DNA of 64,000 nt from Bradyrhizobium sp. Rc3b (GTDB taxonomy: Bacteria; Pseudomonadota; Alphaproteobacteria; Rhizobiales; Xanthobacteraceae): positions 1 through 64,000 of the forward strand of contig NZ_FOUS01000009.1 in assembly GCF_900114915.1 (NCBI RefSeq). Direction: 5' to 3'. Shown here one piece after another: positions 16,128 through 23,732 of the stretch (its first letter is position 1; each line of letters starts with the position of its first letter). Both the position numbers and the translations under genes were made by a program. Below the pieces are notes generated by a model that was not told where the DNA came from, ran no database searches, and saw only the letters and a program-made list of their open reading frames with translations.

Positions 16128-16814
16128 TCAATGACTTTGAAGATCAAATGCGTGCAGTCTTTTCCGGTTTAGAATGTTGATTTCGCGTTGGTTGACCTCA
16201 GTAAACTCGAGTACGCCGGCCCGACGCAGTCGCGACAATGCACGGGAAACAGTTTCAATGGTCAGCCCAAGGTAGTCCGCAATATCACGGCGCGTCATTG
16301 GCAAGGCCATCACACCGGTAGGGATGCTTCGCTGATCCATTTCTATTAAGAATGCCGCGACGCGCTCGACGGCATCCTTGCGACCCAGAAGAAGCATGTG
16401 ATCTTCAGCATGTTGCAGATTTTTCGTGGTTAGGCCGAGTAGCTCTCGCGCGAGTACGCTGTCACTTTGAGCAGCATCATCAAGCCTGTGGCGCTTCAGG
16501 AGCCGTACGGTGGTCTGAACTATGGCTTCTGCTGTGAACCGGTGGAAATCACCGTTCACCAATCCAAAGATGTCCCCAGAGAGATGAAATGCGCCTATTT
16601 GTCGCCGCCCATCATTGAGCATTTTGTAGCTCCGAGCGGCTCCTAGCTTGATCTGGTATATATACTCGGCAGGCTCTCCCTCGCCGAAGATTTCAGTGCC
16701 TTTTTGGTAGGTGAACTCGCTCAGGCAAACGAGCTGGTTCGAACTGCTCGATATACCGAGATCACTGAGCGTGGTTGGCCGATTAGTTCCATCGGTTGAA
16801 GTGCGCACAAACAT
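16128..16814 (-). CDS. FixK-like Crp/Fnr family transcription regulator
   Basis: A 228-residue cytoplasmic DNA-binding regulator. A cyclic-nucleotide-binding-like beta-barrel carries the FixK-type segment YQKGTEIFGEGEPAEYIYQI..GAARSYKMLNDGRRQIGAF..GDIFG (about 35-85). A long dimer helix follows, then a C-terminal HTH (MTRRDIADYLGLTIETVSRALSRL, about 175-198) whose recognition helix E-T-V-S-R matches TTGAT-N4-ATCAA binders. It lacks the N-terminal Cys cluster of oxygen-sensing FNR/FixK hybrids, so its level rather than its own redox state probably carries the signal. The ATG at 16814 follows a G-rich tract; a TTG 12 nt upstream is less likely. Four FixK-type boxes lie in this window, none in front of this gene. 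Confidence 0.88.
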   Translation of the reverse strand: MFVRTSTDGTNRPTTLSDLGISSSSNQLVCLSEFTYQKGTEIFGEGEPAEYIYQIKLGAARSYKMLNDGRRQIGAFHLSGDIFGLVNGDFHRFTAEAIVQTTVRLLKRHRLDDAAQSDSVLARELLGLTTKNLQHAEDHMLLLGRKDAVERVAAFLIEMDQRSIPTGVMALPMTRRDIADYLGLTIETVSRALSRLRRAGVLEFTEVNQREINILNRKRLHAFDLQSH

Positions 16815-16988
16815 CGCCCCCCCCAAACGTGCATGCTCTATACATTTCAGAGGCTAGTTCACGCCTGTTCTTATAGTCATTGTACTAAAGGACAAGACCC
16901 AATTGCTGCGCTGTTTGAGAGAAGTCCGAGAACTCTCGTAGCTAAAGTTTGGGATCATACCTTCGCGGCTTTCGGCACAAGGCAGAGA

Positions 16989-17198
16989 ATGAGATACATC
17001 ATAAGGTCCGGACCGCAGGTCTATCAGGATGATACACCGCAGGACGCCCTTGCACTGGGCGAACAGATGGCGGCCGAGGGGATGGAAGACGTCTGGATCA
17101 TTGATGAGGGGCCCGACGGTCGGGTTACTTTGAGCCTCGAAACCTTTACGATACGCGCTCAAAGACGTCGTCCAGCCAAGCCAGTCCGAACGCGGTGA
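16989..17198 (+). CDS. Small hypothetical protein
   Basis: A 69-residue protein starting MRYIIRSGPQVYQDDTP, with an AAGGCAGAGA ribosome site. The segment DALALGEQMAAEGMEDVWIIDEGPDGR reads as a compact alpha/beta unit, and the tail is basic. It is read divergently from the FixK-like gene. The family is not recognised. Confidence 0.5.
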   Translation: MRYIIRSGPQVYQDDTPQDALALGEQMAAEGMEDVWIIDEGPDGRVTLSLETFTIRAQRRRPAKPVRTR

Positions 17199-17359
17199 TG
17201 CCACCTCTAACAAGCCCAACTGACGGACGGCACACGTCTGCAATTGGCCCGATGGCGAAGTTCGGTTTGGCTCAGATATGGTCTTCTGATCGGGGCACAC
17301 CGGAAGTGACATGCCGCCGGACGCGGCGGCGAGGTCAGTATTATGATCAGTCGATTTCC

Positions 17360-17560
17360 ATGTCCGCACTTCCGGCGTCGGCTCGGGCCCGCGAAATCCG
17401 CAATCGGCTTGGCCACGATTTTGGCGCGACGCAGTTGGACCATATCCGGCAACACGCGCCGCGACTGATGCCGATCATGATCAAGTTCATCCATAACGAT
17501 ATCACCCCCGTGCTGGAGCAGCTGCGCATCCTCTGGACGACATCGAATGCGCGTCCATAA
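17360..17560 (+). CDS. Possible small hypothetical protein
   Basis: A 66-residue ORF, MSALPASARAREIRNRLGHDF onward, with a plausible amphipathic middle (HAPRLMPIMIKFIHNDITPVLEQL). There is no clear ribosome site and no family recognised. The long antisense ORF over the same bases looks less protein-like. Confidence 0.3.
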   Translation: MSALPASARAREIRNRLGHDFGATQLDHIRQHAPRLMPIMIKFIHNDITPVLEQLRILWTTSNARP

Positions 17561-18139
17561 TTTTACGCTGCCGCCGCGCGATCCTCTTTGTTGGCCCCGC
17601 GCATCGTCAGATACCAGCGAAGGCGAACAGCGGACGATCCCCGCTAAGCGCGGACCAGACAACGGTCCTTCTTCTTGGTTCGGGGTTCGGCTCCGAAAGT
17701 ATGGGTCGGGAACGACTACTACTAGCAGGGGCATTGGGCGTAGGCGCTACGAGCATCAAGCGTGGCGCGGAGAGCAGCTTATGCTCGGGGCGGAGCAGCG
17801 GTGAATGCCCATGAATCGCATTTCCTCGCCATCATCGCTTCGACGTTGATATTATTTCTCGGCGCAATCAGCCGTCGTTGATCAAGTATGCTGACCTGTC
17901 TCACGACCGCACCGTCGGTTTCGTCAACTCACGACAGAATAGCCGGCGAGAGCCCTCTGCTACTCTTCTTGAGCAACATACGTTGCGGCGGGAACGAGGT
18001 GCAGTAAACCCTCGCTTATAATTCCTAGCGACATCGGCCAAGCTGAAAGATTGGGAAGTCTCAGGAACGGTCTCATCAGGGTGGCGTTTCTGCACATTAG
18101 GCTGAGGGAGTCATCGACACAACCATTGGAGAACCAAAG
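17561..18139. other. Mostly empty interval before the phasin gene
   Basis: Nothing recognisable apart from the 26-residue ORF at 17801. The right end carries the phasin ribosome site (GGAGAACC). No promoter motif could be supported. Confidence 0.4.
17801..17881 (+). CDS. 26-residue membrane peptide (possible)
   Basis: A GTG start behind CGGGGCGGAGCAGCG, reading MNAHESHFLAIIASTLIL and ending GAISRR: a short charged N-terminus, one hydrophobic helix and a positive C-terminus. This is similar in layout to the other microproteins in the window. Support is limited to the ribosome site and topology. Confidence 0.35.
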   Translation: MNAHESHFLAIIASTLILFLGAISRR

Positions 18140-18739
18140 ATGGCAAGCCCGCGTCCGGAAGAGAGATCGACACAAAACATGGAAGAAGCAGCCCGCCGTA
18201 CAGGCGAGAGGGCTGCGGAGCAGACTACGCGCATCGGGCAAGCTGCGGCTGAAGCCGGCGAAGAAGTGGCACGGGCCAGTGCTGATATGCTCAAGCAAAA
18301 TGTTGAGACGTTACAGCAGACCTGGCGCTCCAGCCTCGAGGCGGCGACCTCACTAATGGGACGGTCAAGCCAGCAATTTAGCCGCACGCTTGGCTTATCT
18401 GAAGAAGACGCGCAAAAGGTAACGGCGGCAACCGAACGGTCAGCTCGCAACGCGCAGACGCTCCTTTACAGTGGTACAGCCGCCGCCAAAGTGATGGGGG
18501 GAATGTCCCAAGAGTACCTCCAGATGGTTCGTCAACAATTTGAGAAGCACATCGAGCACTTGAACAGGTTGTGGACCTGCCGAACTCCACAGGACTTTGC
18601 GGCGGTGCAGAGTGACATGGTACGGGAGACAGTGGAGACCGCTCTGGAAAGCAGCCGTCGTATTGCCGACTTGTCGCTCAAAATGGCTGACGATACCGGG
18701 AAGCAGATTAAAAAAACTATGGATCAGATCCCACGCTAA
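18140..18739 (+). CDS. phaP: Phasin family protein
   Basis: A 199-residue granule-associated protein that coats polyhydroxyalkanoate inclusions. It is Ala/Gln/Glu-rich and almost wholly helical, with no signal peptide. The phasin pattern is seen in NVETLQQTWRSSLEAATSLMGRSS, then MSQEYLQMVRQQFEKHIEHLNRLWTCRTPQDFAAVQSDMVRETVETALESSRRIADL, split over about residues 50-185. GGAGAACCAAAG precedes the ATG. The convergent gene at 18804 encodes a second small basic protein that may belong to the same storage context. Confidence 0.9.
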   Translation: MASPRPEERSTQNMEEAARRTGERAAEQTTRIGQAAAEAGEEVARASADMLKQNVETLQQTWRSSLEAATSLMGRSSQQFSRTLGLSEEDAQKVTAATERSARNAQTLLYSGTAAAKVMGGMSQEYLQMVRQQFEKHIEHLNRLWTCRTPQDFAAVQSDMVRETVETALESSRRIADLSLKMADDTGKQIKKTMDQIPR

Positions 18740-18803
18740 GCAGGGCGGACTTGTTCAACGGAGAGAGCGGCAGGGGCAAGCCGCTCTTGCCGCCCCGGCG
18801 AAT

Positions 18804-19064
18804 TCAGCGCGATTTTCGTTTGCGCGTTCGCTTGCGACTGAGGCGTTTGGCGTTTGCCGCGACCTTCCTTCGGTATTGCTCAACAATCTTGTCTCCCGAT
18901 GCGCCAGCCATCAGGCTTGTACCGGCCTTCGCCGCCGCCAGCACTTTTTCACTCACCATGCGCTGGGCTTCACGTTGGGCCGCTTTGCCACCGCGCATCA
19001 ACTTCGCTAGGCGCAGTCCGATCACGCGATTGCTTTCTAGCCCCAGCATCATCCAGTTCCACAT
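18804..19064 (-). CDS. Small basic helical protein
   Basis: An 86-residue protein starting MWNWMMLGLESNRVIGLRLAK, with a helical middle (AAQREAQRMVSEKVLAAAKAG) and a strongly basic tail (RLSRKRTRKRKSR). The N-terminal aromatic/hydrophobic patch and Ala-rich helix look like small granule- or nucleoid-associated proteins found near PHA genes in rhizobia, but no function is established. It is convergent with phaP. Confidence 0.65.
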   Translation of the reverse strand: MWNWMMLGLESNRVIGLRLAKLMRGGKAAQREAQRMVSEKVLAAAKAGTSLMAGASGDKIVEQYRRKVAANAKRLSRKRTRKRKSR

Positions 19065-19453
19065 GCTGCGATATTCCTAGCAAGGCGCATAACTTCGGAT
19101 CACATCAACGACCACGGTGTGCGCGGTGTCCAATCAAAGCCGCGTGGCTTGCTACGGCGATGGTTCTAGGTTCCCTCGAGGGCGCGTGCGGGGCCCCGAT
19201 TATTTTCGTCCTCGAACTGATTAAGAGAAGATGAGAAGCGCCCTCGCGCCGGACAACTGCGCGCTCAGGATCATCAACGCGATAGGGAGCAGCAGCCTTT
19301 GCCGAAAGGAATAAACATTCCAAATCTTCTGAAATTCGTACTCCCTTTGCCGGTTCGCTCCACGTCCCGCTCAGATATTTGAACCATTAAAGTGCTCGCG
19401 ACGTTCTCCACAACTGGAGGAAGCGAACACGTGCAAATGAGGACCAGATCGAA
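19065..19453. other. No gene recognised
   Basis: A 389-bp interval between divergently read genes. It presumably holds promoters for both the 19064 and 19454 genes, but I see no clear motif. Confidence 0.4.
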
Positions 19454-20077
19454 ATGCGGGTACTAATCGTCGACGACCATCCCGTTGTCGTGACCGGCTG
19501 CCGGGCCTTGTTCACATCGGACCCTTCCGTCGAGATCCTGGAGGCTTCCGATGCAAAGGAGGGCCACCGTGCGTACTTGCAGAAGCATCCCGACGTCACC
19601 GTGATTGACGTTTGGCTCCCCGACCTTACCGGCTTCGAGTTGACCCGGCGAATCCGCAGGGATGATCCGGCCGCCAAAATAGTCATGCTCAGCGCGAGTG
19701 AGGATCCGGCGTTCGTGGTGCGCGCTGTGGAGATGGGCATTCAGGGATATGTCTCAAAGAGCGATGATCCCCGGCTCCTGGCCAAGGCCATTCGGAAGGT
19801 TGCAGCCGGCGAGCGCTTCGTCTCACCGCGTCTGGCGGAAGCGACGACGTTCGCGGGCGCGGCGATCAAGGCCAGTCCTTTGACGCAGATGAGCCCACGC
19901 GAACTCGAGATCCTGAGGCTTTTGGGTCGCGGCGACCGCATTTCAGAAGTCGCGTCCGAACTCGGCATCTCCTATAAAACCGTTGCCAACACGACCTCCG
20001 TGCTGAAGTCCAAGCTCGGCGCTCGAAATCACTCCGACCTGGTCCGGATCGCAGTCGAGATCGATTTGCACCGGTGA
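19454..20077 (+). CDS. NarL/FixJ-type response regulator
   Basis: A 207-residue cytoplasmic two-component regulator. The receiver domain (about 1-120) has the acidic pair Asp7-Asp8 in VDDHP, phosphorylatable Asp52 in VIDVWLPDL, the Ser/Thr-type switch in MLSAS and Lys in YVSKSD. A LuxR-type HTH (about 140-205) follows, with MSPRELEILRLLGRGDRISEVASELGISYKTVANTTSVLKSKLGA. All catalytic receiver residues are present. No sensor kinase gene is adjacent, so it is an orphan here. Confidence 0.92.
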   Translation: MRVLIVDDHPVVVTGCRALFTSDPSVEILEASDAKEGHRAYLQKHPDVTVIDVWLPDLTGFELTRRIRRDDPAAKIVMLSASEDPAFVVRAVEMGIQGYVSKSDDPRLLAKAIRKVAAGERFVSPRLAEATTFAGAAIKASPLTQMSPRELEILRLLGRGDRISEVASELGISYKTVANTTSVLKSKLGARNHSDLVRIAVEIDLHR

Positions 20078-20339
20078 CCGGGATGCTATTTCGGAAGTTT
20101 TTGCACAGCAGCGACATCAGAGAGTGCCCTGCTCACTGTGCGCACTTGAGCGGCACGACCTCTGACGCGCGCGACTGCAAAAAGGGGCGAGCTATATGAA
20201 GCTATCCCGACGAACTGATTGAACTCATCGTCAGAAGCGTCCGCACGAACCCCATTATGACAATTTGGAACGCAATCGGCCGAGCGGAGTTAAGTCGCGG
20301 TCTCTCATGTTGTGTTGCAAGGCCGAGCGAAGGAAGCCC

Positions 20340-22286
20340 ATGCGTCGCGTTCGACTTGTGATAGCAGATAGACGTCCCATTGTTCTGCAGGGCTTTGTAT
20401 CGCTGCTCGAAGCGCAGCCAGATTTCGAAGTGGTTGGGTGCTGTCTCGATGGCGCTAGTTGCCTTGCGGCCCTTCGCCGCTTGACGCCCGATGTGGTGTT
20501 GCTGGAGGACGGGTTCACTGATGTAACCGCCTCCGACATCCTCGCCGCCGTGGACGACGAAGGTCTTTCCTCCCGGCTGGTGTTCTTCACTGCTACTGTC
20601 ACCTGCGGCGATCTTGCCAGAGCACTGGCGACCGGCGCTTGCGGCGCGATTTCGATGAACGCCAAGCCAGAAGCGCTAGTGCAGTCGCTGAGGCTGGAAA
20701 AACTGGGGTCTGACCTGGCGAGGGTCGGTAACGAAGCCAATGGAATCGCCTCATTCGGCAATAACGTTCTGGCGCTTCTGACCGTCAACGAGCGGACGAT
20801 CATGGATCTCGTCGCGGAAGGCTTGTCGGACACTGAAATTGCTCGGGTGTTCGGTGTCTCTTTGGGGATCGTTAGGACTCACATCGACCACGCGCGCCAA
20901 AAGCTTGGAATCAACAGCCGGCACGAGCTCGCCGCGCTGGCACTGTCGCGCCGTTGTGGCGCGATGAGTATTCTGACAGCTGCGATCCTGGCAGCGTTGG
21001 ATGATTCGCCCGGTCACGCCGCAACCGAAAGTTCCACGATCAAGGTCGCAAATGGCGGCGCGGAGATCGTCACCTTTAAAATCAGCCGCAAGGAAGCAGT
21101 ATCAGGTGGCACCCCGGCCAGAGGCGCGAGCAAGGACCGCGCCGGCGCCGCAACTGGGACGTCATCGTCGACCGGCAAACTCGTCGACGCCGAGATTGCC
21201 GCGAGCCTATTTGCACAGGCAGCACTCAACGCGCCGAGGCCGGGTTCGGGCAGCTACAGCATCTTCATGGTTGCAGCTTTCGCCGCCTTGATCTACGAGC
21301 TCGATGGTGCCAACCACGCCGTGCAGGCGTTCGATTTCGGCGATGACATCGTCACTTCATCTACCGCAAGCGGCGCCAACGGACTGGCATCCGCACTTCC
21401 CGGCTTCGCAAATTTCGGCGGCACGGCCGCGTACGATCGGGCGTTCGCATTCGAGTTCGCCCAAGGCGATGCAATCGCCACAGACGGCAGCGAGCTTTAT
21501 GTCGGCAATGCCCATGCAGAGGATGGCGATAGTGACCGGGAAGTTCCTATTCCCCGAGGTTCCGGGGCCGTTGATGTTGTTGCGGCGGCCGCGAACGAAG
21601 CCTCGCAGCGGGACCCCACGCAGGCAGGCCGGGATAGCGGGTCAAATCACGGTCGGTCCCAGTTCGATTTGCGCGCTTCCGACGAAGCCGCTAAGCGTGA
21701 GGCCCCGGGAGACGATTTAAATCACGGTCAATCGCAGAAGGCCCTGCATGAATCCGACAACGCCTCCGGAGTCGCCAAGGGGTACGCCAAGCATGAGGCC
21801 CCGGGAGAAGATTCGAATCGCGGACAGGCGCACGGCGATTTGCAGACTTTTGAAGATGGCTCCGCGGCCGGCAAGCAACACGCACAGCATCCACAGGCAA
21901 GTGATTTAGATACTGGTAAACCGCAGCAGAATATACCAACGGCGTTGGTAAATTCTGCCAACGACGCACATTCGGCCTTGAAGATTAAGACTGAAGGAAG
22001 GGGCGGGCCTTCTTCCGAAAACGCAGATCAGGCCAAATCAGCGGTTGGGACGGAGCTTGGCGATTCCTTTCGTTTTAAGAGTGGCGCCGACAATACGTCT
22101 TCAGAAATGTATGACCTTCAACAACTGAGCGACGGAAATCGCAAAGCCTATGGAGATGGTCAGCATTCCGTTGCACGCGAGGGGCCGGAGCTGGTCCAGG
22201 ATGCTGACGGAATTGTTATTGCAGATGCGCACCACGATCACTCATGGCACGCCAATCTCCATGCGGCTCACGATCTGATTGTTTAG
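20340..22286 (+). CDS. LuxR-type regulator with degenerate receiver and long repetitive tail
   Basis: A 648-residue protein; the ATG at 20340 has a GAAGGAAG site. Residues 1-120 form a receiver-like domain in which the phospho-acceptor position is Glu56 (VVLLEDG) and the acidic pair is reduced to Asp10 (VIADRRP). Lys109 is kept. A LuxR HTH follows (about 145-205, LTVNERTIMDLVAEGLSDTEIARVFGVS..VRTHIDHARQKLG). The remaining 440 residues are low-complexity, Ala/Gly/Asp/His-rich, and include about three repeats of an (S/N)HGxSQ..L..SD..A..REAPG(D/E)D unit (nt 21640-21900) and a His-rich end (DAHHDHSWHANLHAAHD). It is probably phosphorylation-independent. The tail's role is unknown. Confidence 0.8.
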   Translation: MRRVRLVIADRRPIVLQGFVSLLEAQPDFEVVGCCLDGASCLAALRRLTPDVVLLEDGFTDVTASDILAAVDDEGLSSRLVFFTATVTCGDLARALATGACGAISMNAKPEALVQSLRLEKLGSDLARVGNEANGIASFGNNVLALLTVNERTIMDLVAEGLSDTEIARVFGVSLGIVRTHIDHARQKLGINSRHELAALALSRRCGAMSILTAAILAALDDSPGHAATESSTIKVANGGAEIVTFKISRKEAVSGGTPARGASKDRAGAATGTSSSTGKLVDAEIAASLFAQAALNAPRPGSGSYSIFMVAAFAALIYELDGANHAVQAFDFGDDIVTSSTASGANGLASALPGFANFGGTAAYDRAFAFEFAQGDAIATDGSELYVGNAHAEDGDSDREVPIPRGSGAVDVVAAAANEASQRDPTQAGRDSGSNHGRSQFDLRASDEAAKREAPGDDLNHGQSQKALHESDNASGVAKGYAKHEAPGEDSNRGQAHGDLQTFEDGSAAGKQHAQHPQASDLDTGKPQQNIPTALVNSANDAHSALKIKTEGRGGPSSENADQAKSAVGTELGDSFRFKSGADNTSSEMYDLQQLSDGNRKAYGDGQHSVAREGPELVQDADGIVIADAHHDHSWHANLHAAHDLIV

Positions 22287-22299
22287 CAATTCACTAATC

Positions 22300-22331
22300 C
22301 CACGGCCGGGTCGTGGTTCAAACGCTTTTTT
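22300..22331 (+). terminator. Possible intrinsic terminator after the long regulator gene
   Basis: CCACG pairs with CGTGG around a 7-nt loop, and a T-run (GCTTTTTTG) follows 9-10 nt later. The stem is short and the spacer long, so it is a weak candidate. Confidence 0.4.
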
Positions 22332-22569
22332 GCCCTGCTGACATCGCGATGCGCAGTTGACGCGATCATCCCCGAGACGCTCAAGTGCTACGATGATGGA
22401 GGAATCGAACAGGAGGAAATCGCTGCATTCTGTCTAGTGCTCGACCTGTTCAATCATGCCGCCGCCGAAAGGCGAGCCGGCGCTGCAGAGCGGCACCTCC
22501 GATCAAGCGCGGACGGAAGTCCCAACCCCGAGCTTAGAGGGGCCCCGAAAACTTGACCTGGACGTGACA

Positions 22570-22596
22570 GAAAAGAAAAAGCCGCCCTGCGGCGGC
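22570..22596 (-). terminator. Rho-independent terminator of the CsbD gene
   Basis: On the minus strand, GCCGCC-GCAG-GGCGGC is followed immediately by TTTTTCTTTT, 27 bp after the csbD-type stop codon. It is a textbook intrinsic terminator. Confidence 0.85.
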
Positions 22597-22622
22597 CAGT
22601 TTCAGAAACTTCCTTCTTCTAA

Positions 22623-22814
22623 TTATTTCTTGAGGGCGTCAGCGGCATCCCGCGCGGCGTCCTTCACGTCTCCCGCAGCGTTGTGGGCGGATCCCTTGGC
22701 CTTATCCATCTTGCCTTCGGCCTCCAGGTCCTTGTCGCCAGTAAGCTTGCCAGCACCCTCTTTGATCGCGCCTTTTGCCTTGTCGGCGGCGCCCTTTACA
22801 TGTTCACGGTCCAT
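22623..22814 (-). CDS. CsbD family stress protein
   Basis: A 63-residue hydrophilic protein of the CsbD family, small proteins induced by general stress whose biochemical role is not known. The family pattern is clear: MDREHVKGAADKAKGAIKE, GAGKLTGDKDLEAEGKMDKAKG, then AAGDVKDAARDA. The ATG at 22814 follows AAAGGATAACG; the longer ORF upstream is not credible. It is monocistronic with its own terminator. Confidence 0.92.
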   Translation of the reverse strand: MDREHVKGAADKAKGAIKEGAGKLTGDKDLEAEGKMDKAKGSAHNAAGDVKDAARDAADALKK

Positions 22815-23018
22815 GATCGTTATCCTTTCTTGGCCCGAAGACGAACACAACGAAACCGTTGCGCGGTCGTTCCTGCGAGACGCACACCTCTCGTGCACAT
22901 CCAGATTTGGCCGTGCCGGCGGGCGAAGAACATAGATTGCGTTCGATCCTGCAAGCTTCTACGTGAAATGTGTCAACGCTGCGGTCGCAAGTTTTCACCA
23001 GTGCGGAAATGTTCGGGG

Positions 23019-23336
23019 ATGCGCACGTTGATGAAGCGGCGGGGCCTGGGAGAAACAGCCACGCGATACTTATCTCTGGTATTGCTCATCGCACTGCCAG
23101 TTACATCGATACCTGCTGCCGCCCAGCAGAAAACCGAGGCGACGTCACAATCCGGTGTTGCTCAAAATGTGCAAACTGAAGCTGATAAAGGCATAAAAGC
23201 CCCCCATTCCGGCGAATCCGGCTATGTTGGCGATCAGGACCTGCCTGGCGCGGCTTCTCATGCAGCGGGCGAGACAACCAACACGGGCGGACTACAACGG
23301 GTAGCAGTGCGCCCGGTACTCCATCAAAAATCATAG
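23019..23336 (+). CDS. Small exported hypothetical protein
   Basis: A 105-residue protein with a basic N-terminus (MRTLMKRRGLGETATRY), a hydrophobic signal core (LSLVLLIALPVTSIPAAAQ) and a polar, low-complexity mature part rich in Gly, Gln, Ser and Thr. Another ATG lies four codons downstream. No family is recognised. It is read divergently from the CsbD gene. Confidence 0.5.
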   Translation: MRTLMKRRGLGETATRYLSLVLLIALPVTSIPAAAQQKTEATSQSGVAQNVQTEADKGIKAPHSGESGYVGDQDLPGAASHAAGETTNTGGLQRVAVRPVLHQKS

Positions 23337-23339
23337 CTC

Positions 23340-23690
23340 GCAGGCCGACTACAACGCTTCCTTGAAGGATGGTTCTGAGCCAAAGAAATAGCCGCCTTTG
23401 ACGACCGCCTTGGAAGAGAGATCGCCGGCCATCTGTCAGCGGCACCATGAGCCACCTATGAGCGAAGATATAGCGGAGAGAGAGGCGAAATGCTTCTTTG
23501 ATGTGGGCTTCAGTCTCAGCCCTGCGACCCATATACAGCTTGGCGCCGCCAATTTGCGCCTCAGCCAAATTGCAATCCAGCGCCAACGCTCTTTCAAACT
23601 TGCGATGCCCTGAACCACGCGGTTGGTGCAGACTAGCACGCACCCCAAGGCCAGGGCATAGGCACGCAAACTTTCGGACTACTTTCTATC
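23340..23690 (-). pseudogene. Remnant of a cyclase-TPR gene (TPR part)
   Basis: Fragments on the minus strand in shifting frames match the TPR tail found in rhizobial adenylate cyclase/TPR proteins: NRVVQGIA, ERALALDCNLAEAQ.G.AKLYMGR.AETEAHIKEAFRLS, then FAHRWLM and WLRTI. At least two frameshifts separate the pieces. It is a third relative of the two giant cyclase genes only in its TPR part, and probably comes from a different subfamily. Confidence 0.6.
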
Positions 23691-23732
23691 CTGGTTCGAG
23701 CCCAGGCCTGGTCTCCAGTCGCTTGGGCGTGT

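Noticed and set aside
17207..17734. Minus-strand 175-residue frame
   Set aside because: Arg/Ser/Cys-rich and lacking any motif; opposite a slightly better but also weak plus-strand ORF.
23101..23643. 180-residue minus-strand frame that could be called a hypothetical gene
   Set aside because: Only its first part matches a TPR remnant and the rest is antisense to an exported small protein; treated as a pseudogene fragment.
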